Origin: Saccharum officinarum
Taxonomy: Eukaryota; Streptophyta; Magnoliopsida; Poales; Poaceae
Direction of reading: 5' to 3'
Length of the DNA stretch: 64,000 nt
Assembly: GCA_020631735.1 (NCBI GenBank)
Contig: CM036158.1
Span: 87,041,248-87,105,247 of the forward strand
This document shows positions 45,470 to 57,360 of this stretch, piece by piece; the stretch's first letter is position 1; every line of letters starts with the position of its first letter. The translations under genes and the position numbers were made by a program. Under the pieces are notes generated by a model. It did not search any database and was not told the DNA's origin. It worked only from the letters and a program-made list of their open reading frames with translations.

Positions 45470-46040
45470 CCTTGTCCGAAGTGCCACATATTTATGACTG
45501 AAGGTGAAGGGATTATCTTTTTTGTCCTTCCAATATCCACAAATGAATGACCAGCAGGATCTATTTTTAGTTTACCAGAGCCTTTGCGTTTCAATTTTGC
45601 AGGGGATTGAGATGCTGTCATTGGATCTATTTTTAGTTTATCCCAATGCTTGCGTTGGCTTGAACATTATATACTACTATCTTCTGGTAAACTTCTAAGA
45701 ACACATCCTCATTATTTGAACACAAGCATGTCGGATTTTACCATCTCTATGCTGTCGTGATTTCTGTGACTGAAGCATGCTATACGTGTATGCATAACGG
45801 TTACGGATCAGCTGAGGTCTTGATATAACTTGACCTTATTTGTCTATATATATGGGAAAAAACACTATCTACAATATAAATTAGTTTCATCAAATTATGG
45901 ATTGAATATGTTTTTTTAATTGGGGAGCTTTGCTCCTCATTCCCATGCAATTGCACGGAAATAAGTGTGTATTTATTTGAACATGTAAATGCTATTACAT
46001 TTTTCCCTAAAAAATTGGATCATAAACTATAATTTGGAAT

Positions 46041-46234
46041 GGATGCAGTAGTTTTTTTTAGATCAAAGGCATTCATCCGGCTTTAGCTTAACAAAAGACA
46101 AAGATCCGAGGCTGGTGATACCAACTTACAATCTGAGGCGCAAAGTTTAACTCGACTCTCATCATGACTTGACCGAACTCTAAGACTTAGACACCATCAG
46201 GAGCATTAGCTCAGCAAACGGATGCAGTAGTTTT
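46041..46234 (-). mobile_element. 5'-truncated LINE tail with 15-bp target duplication
   Basis: GGATGCAGTAGTTTT occurs at 46041-46055 and 46220-46234. Between them, read on the minus strand, lies about 165 bp ending GCCTTTGATCTAAAAAAAA, the typical poly-A-bearing 3' end of grass L1-like LINEs. Only 3' untranslated sequence is present. Confidence 0.7.
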
Positions 46235-47412
46235 ATTGGGAGAGATCATTTTTCGAAGATATTTTTTATTCTGGTCAATTTTGAGGAGCATCACGACACT
46301 GAAGAAGTGAAGATAAGATTTCAGAATGTCCAGAACTAGAGCATTCTCGAGCATGTTGCATATTCCTGAAACTCAGCCCAAGAGAAGGAGCTCCGTCCGG
46401 CCCAGTAATTCTTCCAAGCGAGCGAGCCCACGCCCCAACAAAGCCCACAGATCGTTCCATGGGCCGAAACCTCAGCACTACACCTCCCGAGCCCAACACA
46501 GCGAGTGCGCTCGCCTTCTGCGTTCCATTCCACACTGGTTGATGGACAGAGTATATGAAGTTATCATCGATTTTTTTTTTGCCGTAGCACAGTGAAAACA
46601 CATACCACCAATGCAAGCCTTTTTGATGAGTTTCTATGTTTGGAGAAGATTAATTAAGACCTTTTTGACATGTTAGTCGGTGCCTATATTGGTGTACTTA
46701 GAAGAAGAGTGTGATAGTGCGATGGATGGAAACCCCCCACGAGCAGCGGCGAAGCCATAAATTATACATAGGGGAGCCAACAACAAGCATGGATATAACA
46801 AAATTGAGCATAGCTCGGCTAATTAGATTCTTTCTGGTGGAATACTAGAATCTGGCCATTCGGAGGTTTAATCCTCGACTTGACAATGATGACATTTTTT
46901 TTAGTGGTAGGAGACATAAACCATTGACAACGAAACGTTTGTGGTAATTCATCAATATTGAGACCTATTGGCTCAGTTTGTGGATGTCCCAAGTATGTTT
47001 TCATAGGAGGTGAATGTGCATGCATGTATATAAATGTAAGTGTCTTCATCTATATCATGATCCGCAAAAGAGATAGAAAGTCAACATATAATAATAATGC
47101 TGCTCAATAGACCTAAAATTAATGAAATGTGCCCTTTCAATATGGTAGGAAAACAAGTTTAGTTGAACGAAAATATTTTATTCTAGTTATGTTTTGTCTT
47201 ATTTTATTTTCTATAAAGCATAAAAAAACATGACAAGATTTGTTGTTACGATCTCCTTAATATAATGTAGATTATTAAGTTGTTGGATAAACGTTTTTTC
47301 TATGATGTTAGGGGGGCACATGGCCCCTACAGGCCCCCTTAGCTCTGCCCTTGCTCATGTGCCTCTTTGCCAATGTCATTTCACCAACCTCTTTGTCGAT
47401 GACATAACCTTC
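46235..47412. other. intergenic, transposon remnant likely
   Basis: 46275-46616 is a GC-richer island with open frames on both strands but no domain. At 46738-47358 the edges GAGCAGCGGCGAAGCC and, reversed, GAGCAAGGGCAGAGCTAA look like weak inverted termini of an AT-rich element of unknown class. No gene is supported. Confidence 0.3.
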
Positions 47413-47608
47413 GGCTGTGTTTAGTTTCCATCCAAAAAATTTTTACCCTATCACATCGAATGTTTGCAATACATGCGTGGAGTACTAAATGTAGACGAAA
47501 AAAACTAATTGCACAGTTTGGTTGGAAACCACGAGACGAACCTTTTAAGCCTAATTAGTCCATGATTAGTCTTAAGTGCTATAGTAACACATGTGCTAAT
47601 GACGCCCT
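47413..47608. mobile_element. MITE fragment, same family as 642-928
   Basis: It begins GGCTGTGTTTAGTTTCCA and contains TACTAAATGTAGACGAAAAA and CGAGACGAACCTTTTAAGCC, the reverse complement of the family's interior. The distal terminus is missing. Confidence 0.65.
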
Positions 47609-48187
47609 CCGATGTGACACCCAAAAATTTTCCAGGCGAATTATGTAATTAGTTTTTTAATTAGTATCCGAAAACTCATTCCGACATCCCATAAAACACC
47701 CGACGTAACATTCAAAACATTTTCTTTCACGAACTAAACAATGCTTCGTCTTGCGACCTTGACACATGCCCACCATTCTGAGGCATCGATGTTAGTTGTG
47801 TCATTTATGTGTGTTATTATAGTATTTCGTTCTCTGTGTAAAGTACCCTTGCGGAAGTGGTGATATCAGCTGTTCTATGTGGATTGTACCCTGGGTGCTC
47901 ATTCATATATAATAATAAAATAACCGCCAAAATTAAAAATTTTCAGTAGAAACTCTTTTTTTTGAAACTGGGAAACTCTACCATGTGTCTTTCACTTTAG
48001 AATTTTTCAGTACGAACTATACAGACTTAAGGGGCCTCCTTCCCCCTATCTCTGCCACTATCACCATCAACAGGTAACACAACACGTTTGGTTCGAGCAC
48101 GCATGCGGCATGGGTCCATAAGGAGCGGAGTTGTCTGCTGATATCTAGGGTGCCTGATAGAGTTCCGGGTGCTCGGATTCGACTGCC
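47609..48187. other. intergenic, nothing recognised
   Basis: No supported feature. Confidence 0.35.
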
Positions 48188-48412
48188 AAAATATTGTAGC
48201 GCATCACCGTACTGTTTATGAATCTATTTTTTCTTTCTCCACCTCTCCTCTACTGTAGCAGACGGAGTTTTTTTTTTGGCTTCAGGTGCTGTGGTGGTGA
48301 GAAAAATACTGTTCTGGCTGAAAAAGACGGATTATAAGCTGGATGAACAGGCTCAAAGATGGGAGAGAAAAATGAATTCACAAACAGTACAGTGATGGTG
48401 ACGCGCTACACC
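48188..48412. mobile_element. foldback MITE
   Basis: TTGTAGCGCATCACC...GTACTGTTTATGAATC near the left end is mirrored at the right by GAATTCACAAACAGTAC and GGTGACGCGCTACA, giving inverted arms of about 55 bp. The centre carries AAAAATACTGTTCTGGCTGA, common in grass MITEs. No clear target duplication was defined. Confidence 0.55.
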
Positions 48413-48933
48413 CTTAGGAGAACCAGTTGATTCTGTTGACTAACTTGTGGTTGATACTATAGAGAACCGGTAGATGACGGACAGGTTAGCCCCATGACGT
48501 GACCTTGGATGTTGGATGGAATCATTCAGCGTCATCTCATTGGTCAAACCAAATACGCCGTAGGTCCTTCATCTTCATCTCCTTGAGCGTGCAGTACCTC
48601 GTCCACCATATCACCAAACACTTTGTACTGGATACATCAGATATGGTCTACTTTGTACTGGATATCCAGTAGAGTGCCCGGGATTAGCGCAGGACAAGGT
48701 GGTAGAAGAGTACCACATCACATTCTTTGTCTGATGTGTTAACGTGTGTGGAGCGGAGTTTTTGCTTCTTGGAATTTTGTACATCCGGTGAAGAGCCTTT
48801 GAGTTTAGACTTTCCAACTCTTCCAGCAGAGGAAGCAAAAGTGCTTCAGTTGAGATGTTGCTGCCCCATCACACCAACATGAATCATGAATAAATCAGCC
48901 TAGAATGAGCTGAGCTGACTGATGGGTGCTTTA
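48413..48933. other. intergenic, nothing recognised
   Basis: No gene or repeat structure recognised. Confidence 0.35.
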
Positions 48934-49157
48934 GCTGTGTTTGCTTGGCTTTGGCACCGGATGCGGACCTGTCACGTTATATTTCATGGTTTTCACGATT
49001 TCGACAAACACTTACTACTAGCAACTAGTGTCAATCTAGGCCTTTTGCAATTTTCTACTGTAGCAATTTTGTTTGTATTTGACAATTAGTATCCAATCAT
49101 GTACTAATTAGGCTCAAAAGATTCGTCTCGTAATTTACAACCAAACTGTGTAATTAG
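48934..49157. mobile_element. MITE of the 642-928 family, cut by LTR
   Basis: It starts GCTGTGTTTGCTTGGCTTTG and contains ACTAATTAGGCTCAAAAGAT and TCGTCTCGTAA. It stops abruptly at ...GTGTAATTAG where an LTR begins. Its missing right half is not found after the last LTR at 63560. Confidence 0.7.
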
Positions 49158-49640
49158 TGTAACACCCTAAAAATTTGAAAAGAAGAAAAATAGGAAAAAT
49201 ATGATTTTTATATTTATTTTGTGAAGCATGCAAAATTTAGAATAAGAATAATTTTTATAAATTTAAAATCAAATATAAGAGTAGAAATATGTTTGTGCAC
49301 TCATGCTGTTGCATTTAAATTTTTGGTTTGAGTGGTTTGATTCAAATTCAAATTTGATTCCAAAATCATTTGAAAATGCTTTGAAATAATTGAAAAGGAA
49401 AAAGAAAAAGAAAATTTCCTTTCTCCTCGCTTTCGGCCCGGCAGCCCATCTCTTCACCGCGGCCTCCTTCTTCTCCTGGGCCGAGCCCGAGCCGCGGTCA
49501 GCCGGCCCAACTCGCGCGCGCGCGATCGCGTCCCGCACGGCCGCGTTCTTTCCACCTGAGCCGCTGACATGTGGGTCCCGCTTGTCAGTGTCTCTTTCAA
49601 CCTTTCCTTTCTTCTTCCTCCGGTGCTTTCCAAAAACGGA
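49158..49640 (+). repeat. LTR_a, truncated to its first 483 bp
   Basis: Nearly identical to 51878-52360 (one difference seen, near 49463), then joined directly to pol sequence at 49641. Confidence 0.92.
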
Positions 49641-51831
49641 AGTTTCTTTTCTAGGTCACATTGTCTCTAATGGAGGAATATCAGTAGATCCTGGTAAGGT
49701 GAAAGATGTATTGAATTGGAAACCACCCATCAATGTGAGTGAGATCCGTAGCTTTTTGGGATTAGCTGGTTATTATAGAAGATTTATAGAGGGATTTTCA
49801 AAGCTTGCAAAACCAATGACTGCATTATTGGAGAAGAATGCCAAGTTTGTGTGGTCCGAGAAGTGTCAGGCCAATTTTGAGGAGCTAAAGAAGAGATTGA
49901 CGACTGCACCCGTCTTAGTTTTGCCAGATCTGAGTAAACCTTTCTCTATCTATTGTGATGCATCTCGATTGGGTTTGGGATGTGTACTGATGCAAGAAGG
50001 TAGAGTTGTGGCATATGCATCAAGGCAGTTGAGGAAGCATGAGTTAAATTACCCTACTCATGATTTGGAATTAGCTGCGGTAGTTCATGCATTAAAGATA
50101 TGGAGACATTATTTGATTGGACACAAGAGTGATATATACACTGATCACAAGAGTTTAAGGTATATCTTTACTCAAACGGATCTGAACTTGAGGCAGCGTA
50201 GATGGTTGGAGTTGATAAAAGACTATGATCTAGAGGTGCATTATCATCCAGGAAAGGCTAACGTTGTTGCCAATGCTCTTAGTAGGAAAAGTTATGCAAA
50301 TGAAATACAAGTAATGCCTATGCCAAAGGAATTATGTGCCGAGTGCAAGTATTTGAACTTAGGATTTACTACCAATGCAGTGGAATTAGTATTAGAGCCT
50401 ACTCTAGAGCAAGAGATCCGTAAAGGTCAGCAGAAGGATGAAAAGTTGAGGGAGATAGCTGAAAACATGGCGATAGGTAAATCTCCAGGGTTCCGTAAGG
50501 ATGATAATGGTACGCTATGGTTTGGAAAAAGGCTGTGTGTGCCTGAAGATAAGGATATCAGAATGGTAATTCTGCATGAAGCTCATGAGTCAGCTTATTC
50601 CATACATCCGGGGAGTACTAAGATGTATTTGGATCTGAAAGAGAAATATTGGTGGTACGGTTTAAAGAGAGATGTTGCTGAGTATGTTGCTTTGTGTGAT
50701 ACCTGTCAAAGAGTGAAAGCGGAACATCAGAGACCTGCAGGATTGTTACAGCCTATGCAGATACCCGAATGGAAATGGGAAGAGGTTGGTATGGATTTTA
50801 TAGTTGGGTTGCCACGGACTCAAAGAGGATATGATTCAATTTGGGTGATAGTGGATCGTCTGACTAAGGTTGCTCATTTTCTGCCTGTGAAGACTACATA
50901 TAGTAGTGCAAAGTTGGCAGAATTGTATATGGAAAGAATAGTGAGTCTACATGGGGTACCTAAAAAGATTGTGTCTGATCGAGGTACTCAGTTTACATCT
51001 CATTATTGGCAAAAGATACATGAATCATTGGGAACCAAATTAAATTTTAGTACAGCTTATCATCCTCAGACAGATGGTCAAACGGAGAGAATTAATCAGA
51101 TATTGGAAGATATGTTGAGAGCTTGTGCTTTACAATATGGTACTAGTTGGGATAAGAGTTTGCCTTACGCAGAGTTCTCTTATAACAATAGTTATCAGAA
51201 GAGTCTTTAAATGGCACCGTTTGAGGCTCTGTATGGACGAAAGTGTAGAACCCCGTTATTCTGGAATCAGACAGGGGAGAGTCAAGTGTATGGGCCTGAT
51301 GTATTAAAGGATGCTGAAAAGAAAGTGAGAATGATTAGAGATAATCTAAAAATAGCACAGTCCAGACAGAAAAGCTATGCTGATACTCGCAGAAGGGAGT
51401 TGACTTTTGAGGTAGGGGATTATGTATATTTGAAAGTATCGCCAATGAGGAGTGTGAGAAGGTTCAACATGAAGGGTAAATTGGCACCAAGATATATTGG
51501 ACCTTTCAAGATTATAGAAAGACGTGGTGAAGTGGCATATCAGTTGGAATTACCTGAAAGTTTGGCAGGTGTACATGATGTGTTCCATGTGTCTCAATTG
51601 AAGAAATGTTTACGAGTACCAGATGAGCAGATTCCATTAGAGGAACTTACTGTTAAGGAGGATCTTACATATGAAGAGTTTCCGGTTAAAATTTTAGAGA
51701 CTGCGGACAGAATCACAAGAAGTAGAACAATCAAAATGTGTAAAGTACAATGGAATCGGTACACAGCAGAAGAGGCTACTTGGGAACGAGAAGAGGATCT
51801 GAGAAAAACCTACCCGAAATTGTTTGAGTAA
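49641..51831 (+). pseudogene. pol fragment (end of RT, RNase H, integrase, chromodomain)
   Basis: It corresponds to 58581-60771 of the complete interior, starting at [12 protein letters not shown] in the RT thumb/connection. RNase H ([13 protein letters not shown]) and integrase follow, and the chromodomain-like tail ends KLFE. One nonsense change at about 51208-51210 turns the CAA present in the other copy (SLQMAPF) into TAA. The frame continues upstream through the LTR without a stop to about 49390 but has no ATG start there. It has no gag, protease or RT active site and is non-functional alone. Confidence 0.9.
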
Positions 51832-51877
51832 GCATCGGTCGAATCTCGGGACGAGATTTATTTTAAGGGGGTAGAAT

Positions 51878-54619
51878 TGTAACACCCTAAAAATTTGAAA
51901 AGAAGAAAAATAGGAAAAATATGATTTTTATATTTATTTTGTGAAGCATGCAAAATTTAGAATAAGAATAATTTTTATAAATTTAAAATCAAATATAAGA
52001 GTAGAAATATGTTTGTGCACTCATGCTGTTGCATTTAAATTTTTGGTTTGAGTGGTTTGATTCAAATTCAAATTTGATTCCAAAATCATTTGAAAATGCT
52101 TTGAAATAATTGAAAAGGAAAAAGAAAAAGAAAATTTCCTTTCTCCTCGCTTTCGGCCCGGCAGCCCATCTCTTCACCGCGACCTCCTTCTTCTCCTGGG
52201 CCGAGCCCGAGCCGCGGTCAGCCGGCCCAACTCGCGCGCGCGCGATCGCGTCCCGCACGGCCGCGTTCTTTCCACCTGAGCCGCTGACATGTGGGTCCCG
52301 CTTGTCAGTGTCTCTTTCAACCTTTCCTTTCTTCTTCCTCCGGTGCTTTCCAAAAACGGACGCCGTCGTTTCCTTCTTCTCTGATCCGAAGCCGCCGCAA
52401 ATCTCCGCGCCTTCCTTGTTTCCTCGCGCCTCCGGACTATAAAAACGGAGCCCCGCATGATTCCGCCCTCATCCCGTGTCATCGGTAGCCGTTTTGGTGC
52501 TCGGGAGCTAGGTCACCGCGAGCACGAGATCCACCGTCCGCCCCCAAAGCCGCACGCGCTTATTGCTTCATCCCCGGCCACGATTCTGCCCTAGGTGAGT
52601 TCGCGTTGAAGTTATCTACCTGCGGGTACTTTTGTTTTGCGATTTCGTGCACCACAGAGCGAGATAGGCTCCACCCGGCCATGGCGCCGCCGCGGGAAGC
52701 TCGCCGTCGGCTGATTCCGACCGGAGCGCCGCCGGTTACTTCCTTGATCCGATCTGGACCGTCCGATCTAAATCCAACGGCTAGAATTAGAAGATACCGG
52801 TTCGCTGGTAAAATTGTAAAAGAGTCCCTGTGATTTTTAAGTATAGAACCCGCAGTCCTAAAACGTAAAGCTCAGAGTACGCTTTGATCGGTTGAAAACG
52901 TATTTCGTCTCGGTAAATGAAAAATACGTTTTCTGATATTTACAGTTTTGCCATTCAGATTGTTTTAGTTGTAGAATTTTCGTTTTAGCTCCGATTTGAT
53001 CCATTCAAATTGCGTTAGATTCATATTTGCGAGCTCTACATGATGATAGAACTGTACAGTAGGTTTGAGATAATTTATTTTCAAGTTTATATTAAAGTAT
53101 TTATTTTTCTATAGGAAATCTTTGGAAATTCATAACTTTGTCGTTTTAGATCCGATTTTCGTGATCTTCGCGTCTGTGTGATCCTAGCAAGTTGTAGATT
53201 CATTTTAAAGACTTTTTATTTTATTTTCTTACTGTTGGTGTATTGTTCTAATTATAGTCTTGTTTGTCTATGCATGATTGCCTCTGGATGTGTGTTGTTG
53301 ATAATGGTTGATCGAGTTTAGACGGTGAGAAATTCGTTGGAGATCAAGAGCTTTACTACGAGCAAGATCTTCAGGACCAGTTTGAGCAAGGCAAGTATAG
53401 CATGGGATTATCCTTGTTGTCCTATTCACCTTATGCAATTAATATCATTATGCATTTATTCCTTGTTAAGGATGACTTAGCGATTGATCCTTTACCTTGG
53501 TACCTATTATATTGCATTGAGTAGTTTGGCTAGTGCTTAAACATGGACTATGATCATGTAATTTGACTAATGGAATATGCAATAAACATTAAAAGATGAT
53601 TTTTATTACTGTTAAAGGGTACTAGAGCATGGGGTTACTTTTGATGCTCTAATTGCTCTCCATAAGGACTCATCTATAAGCGACAATCCGGGATTTACAG
53701 TACAACTGTGGGGGCTATATGGCTCTGGCTTTAGTCATATAGAAGGACCTTTTCTAGCTTGTTAGAGGTATTCCTTTATGGCGTAAGAATGGCTTGACGA
53801 ATCGGGTATAGTGCGGCCTCTGTCCTCATGTGTATAGGCTGCGTGTTATTGTGCCATCAGGAAGGGGGGCTCTACATCTGTTTGCCGAGTGAAATCTAAT
53901 GACCCTAACTTGTTAGACGAACCTTCGAAAGACTTCATAGTGTTTACCCTGCCTGCTCACCTTGGTAGTGTTTTGGGAGTAATTAACCCGGGCATTTGGG
54001 TAACACGACTCACAGTGAAAGTGTACAACCTCTGCAGAGTGTAAAACTGTTATAACAGCCGTGCTCACGGTCACGAGTGGCCTTGGACCCTTATGGAATA
54101 GTTGAATAATTGTTTATGATTATGTTTTTGCTATTCGTTAATCATTTCACATGGATCATATGTTTAATGTTTATATTGAGACATTTTGATATATTGTTAT
54201 GCTAAAATCATGCTAACTAAAAGCTACATGCTGATAAACCAATGAATATGCCTTTTTGAGCCTCATGAACCCCATGTTACACTTGTTGAGTACGAGATGT
54301 ACTTACGCTTGTTTATTTCTTTTACTTGGATAAAAATCCCGGATGGGTAACAGATGGAGGTAATAGTGACTACTACGCCTACTTCCCTGAAGATTACTAG
54401 TCTTGCTGTCAACCAGTCAATGTACCTGTGACTGGAGCTACCACGAGAGAATTTTTATTTATACTTCCGCTACGTTTGTGTTAAGACTATGTGTTTAAAT
54501 ATCGTGATGTAATAACATTTGTGATGATACTTCTGTTATAATTTGTGAACTTATGTGTGATTGATCTCTGGGCGCACATAAGGATATGCATTCCATTTGG
54601 TCGATAAATGGGTGTGACA
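51878..54619 (+). repeat. LTR_b, shared by both units
   Basis: 2742 bp, from TGTAACACCC to GGGTGTGACA. It is preceded by a polypurine tract of the left unit (AAGGGGG, 51864-51870) and followed by the primer site of the right unit. It therefore serves as 3' LTR of one unit and 5' LTR of the other. Contains a TATA box at 52438-52445. Confidence 0.93.
52438..52445 (+). promoter_or_regulatory. TATA box in LTR_b (equivalent 61377-61384 in LTR_c)
   Basis: TATAAAAA within a GC-rich stretch (CCGGACTATAAAAACGGAGC), about 560 bp into the LTR. This is the likely core promoter of the element in both full LTRs. Confidence 0.6.
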
Positions 54620-54808
54620 AATTGGTATCAGAGCTCTTGTTGACTGTAGGACGCAAGCCTAGCTAGGAATGGTCGATTTAGTATCATCTTTACACTATTT
54701 TTATGCTCACTATCTTGCTCTTGTTATTTGATAAATTTTTATGCTTCTTATGTCACATTCTATTACGAAATTTTGCCTCTATTCTAACTTCATCTAAAAA
54801 TTCTGTAG
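54620..54808 (+). other. primer-binding site and leader of element B
   Basis: TGGTATCAGAGC at 54623-54634 is the standard site complementary to initiator-Met tRNA, 3 bp inside the LTR. The leader ends CATCTAAAAATTCTGTAG directly before the ATG of the next ORF, resembling a splice acceptor. Confidence 0.85.
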
Positions 54809-55663
54809 ATGGCCCGTGACCGTAAGACTGCCCGCATTAGCTCTGGAGGATACTACCCACCTCGTGCTCTGCATGCAACTGAAGAGCCACAAGAGCCAGA
54901 ACCTCAGGAACAGGAGCAGACTCCTGTGACACCAGTCCAAGCACCAGCACTTCCCCAGGAAGAGCCTGAGTCTGAAGAAGATCCAGAAATCGTCAAGATT
55001 GAAGATGATGAAGAGGAAGCTAATGGAGGAGTACAACCCCCGCCTCCATCATATGAAGCTCCCGAAGATATGCCACCTGCTCCAATGGGGTGGACTGTGA
55101 GGATCTACCACAGGAATGGAGGGAATGTTGTCTCTCATCTTCGCCTGGTGGGGATGCTCACTGCTTACTTCGCTGACTGGCATCCAGCTGTGGAGTACGT
55201 CTGCTGGGAGTACACTCATCCACTGGAGGACACGTACTGGAAGGCAAGGGCAAGCATCTTTGCCCATAAGGAAGACAAGGGAGCATATCAGCTGGACAGG
55301 ATGTTCTCTCACGTGGGACATCGAGCTACTATAGAGGATAGCATTGAAGATGCTGCTTTTGAAGCATGTATGGGTCTCCGCTATCTTCGCTTTAACCTTA
55401 TGAAGCATGACATTCATCGCTTCTTTCCTCGTGCACATCCCGAACTTGGATGGGCTATGACAGATCCAGTGCAGCTAGAGCCACTACCTCGAGTGATGGT
55501 GGACTTTGTCTATGATATGATGGATAGGAAGCTGCAGCTAGAAGAGATGGTGAAGGCACAAGGGAAGACTATCAAGAGGTGCCAAGCAACCATTGATGAG
55601 CTCCGAGCAAACCAAGGCATGCCCAAGATTTATGAGACATTAGAGCATGAGCCACTTCCTTAG
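54809..55663 (+). CDS. pre-gag ORF with degenerate H3-like N-terminus, element B
   Basis: This intact frame of 284 residues opens with ARDRKTARISSGG after the Met. Aligned without gaps to the H3 tail, A1, R2, T6, A7, R8, S10, G12, G13, P16 and L20 match; K4 is Arg and K9 is Ile. Then come a Pro/Glu/Gln-rich acidic linker (residues 24-90), a compact region with VEYVCWEYTHPLEDTYWKAR and SIEDAAFEACMGLRYLRF, and a C-terminal helical, probably coiled-coil, stretch (DMMDRKLQLEEMVKAQ...). The order of parts parallels the pre-gag ORF of element A (19674-20687). No family name is known to me. It sits where gag would be expected and is followed by a 690-bp non-coding spacer before gag. The function is unknown. 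Confidence 0.8.
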   Translation: MARDRKTARISSGGYYPPRALHATEEPQEPEPQEQEQTPVTPVQAPALPQEEPESEEDPEIVKIEDDEEEANGGVQPPPPSYEAPEDMPPAPMGWTVRIYHRNGGNVVSHLRLVGMLTAYFADWHPAVEYVCWEYTHPLEDTYWKARASIFAHKEDKGAYQLDRMFSHVGHRATIEDSIEDAAFEACMGLRYLRFNLMKHDIHRFFPRAHPELGWAMTDPVQLEPLPRVMVDFVYDMMDRKLQLEEMVKAQGKTIKRCQATIDELRANQGMPKIYETLEHEPLP

Positions 55664-56355
55664 GAAGTAGGAGTCCTTTATGTAATAAGAACGTTCTTAG
55701 TAACGTCAGTTGAGTCAGTCGAGTCTGTCGTGTGGTTTGAACCTTGGTGTGCTAGTTGCTTTATTATTATGCTTATGTGTGAGTTGGATCTTTGTTTGAG
55801 TGTCGGGACTTGTAGGCATGTCTACAAGTTCCATTCTTAAGAATAATAAGTTTAATAGTCAAGGAATAATAGTTGGGTTTGATATTATCACGTTTCTGTC
55901 TTTGCTGTTTTCTGGAGCAGTCTTCAATGTTTCTGATATAGTTTAAAAACGGTTCGTGCAACATTTATGAAATTTTTATGAGAGAAACTAGACTCAAGCA
56001 TCTTTCAAATGCCACTGGAATCACCTTTTTATCTGATCTGGTTCGAGAGATATAATTTTTACAAGTTAAAGTTTCTGCACAGTCTGGAATCTGGAACAGT
56101 TTCTGTTACGCCTTATTTTTCATAGACTTAACGACAGAATTTGATCTTGAGGTCTGAATAGAAATTGTGGATAATTTCATAAGCTTTCCAACCATATAAG
56201 GCACGCCTCTTTTGGATTTCTGTAACTCGAGATATGATTGAAATACTGAACTGTCAACATTGCTACTCGTCCAGAAAATTTTCAGATCTCCTTCTTAATC
56301 TTATAAGTGGTTGAAATCATGGAATTCTTAAAGTTTGCATGTTTATGGGTGGCAG
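55664..56355 (+). other. spacer between pre-gag ORF and gag of element B
   Basis: AT-rich, no frame. It ends TGTTTATGGGTGGCAG right before the gag ATG, again splice-acceptor-like. Confidence 0.5.
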
Positions 56356-57360
56356 ATGGCCGGAAGAGGAAGAGGCAGAGGTCGTGGAAACATTCCCCCA
56401 AATCCACCACCACCACCGCCACCAACTATTGAGCAACTGTTGGCGGTACAGACGCAGTTGATGCAGCAACTAGTGCAAAATCAGCAAAATCAGCCAGTTG
56501 CTGGGGCTCAACCACGTGATAAGCGTGGTGAGTTTTTGAAGGGTCGTCCCCCAGTTTACACATGCTGCTGATCCTTTGGAGGCCGATGATTGGCTTCGTG
56601 CTGTGGAGAAACAACTCACTATTGCCCAATGTGATGACCGACAGAAGGTGTTGTTTGCTTCTGGGCAACTTCAGGGAGAAGCTCAGGATTGGTGGGAGTC
56701 ATATGAGTATGGTCGTCCTGCCAATGCTCCTGCAGTCACCTGGCAGGAGTTTAGGGAGAACTTCAGGGCATACCATATACCTGAAGGAATGATAGAGTTG
56801 AAGGCGGAGGAATTCAGGAACCTGACCCAAGGGTCAATGACTGTAGCTGAGTACCGTGACAAGTTTGCTCAATTGTCACGATATGCTCCACATGAGGTGG
56901 CCAATGACAATGATAAGCAGCGCCGCTTCTTGAAGGGATTATATGATGGACTACAGTTGCAGTTGATGTCCAATACCTACCCTAATTTTCAGACGCTTGT
57001 AAATCGCGCTATCGTGGTGGATAGCAAGCGCAAGGAAATGGATGCAAAGAGAAAGAGGTTACAGGGACAAGCCTCTAATAGCAACACCCGTCTGCGTACT
57101 GGTTTTCAGCAGAATACTCAGCAGAGGCCTCTCTCTGGACAGTGGAATCGTAGTCAGGTCCCATTCCGTGGACAGTTTCCGCAACGTCCCCCATTCCAGC
57201 CACAGAATAGCAACCAACGTCCACCGCAGCAGAATGGAAATCAAGCACAGCGTCAGGGTCCTTCCAATAGCACTCCTATGAAGACCAGTGCTCCCAATAC
57301 CCCAACAAGTGTTTCCGATGTGGAAAAGAAGGTCACTTGTCTTACAATTGCCCGGAGAAG
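56356..57360 (+). pseudogene. gag of element B, two frameshifts
   Basis: The ATG at 56356 begins MAGRGRGRGRGNIPP, a Pro- and Gln-rich N-terminus. Near 56555 the frame changes (the expected THAADPLEADDWLRAVEKQL lies in another frame), and the capsid-like retrotransposon-gag region follows (GEAQDWWESY, TWQEFRENF, MTVAEYRDKF). A basic, Gln/Pro-rich nucleocapsid leads to a zinc knuckle, [14 protein letters not shown], at about 57312-57353. That knuckle is in the pol frame, one base off the preceding gag frame at the CCCC run near 57300. In related elements gag and pol are one frame, so both shifts look like mutations, not programmed events. Confidence 0.8.

Noticed and set aside
49390..49640. N-terminal extension of the 606-codon frame fusing LTR and pol
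   Set aside because: It begins with TTG, not ATG. The LTR part is the same GC-rich sequence seen at 52110-52360, where it leads nowhere. It is a by-product of the deletion.
57290..57320. Programmed gag-pol frameshift in element B
   Set aside because: Related elements, including A, have gag and pol in one frame. The shift is in a C run and a second gag frameshift is present upstream, so mutation is simpler.
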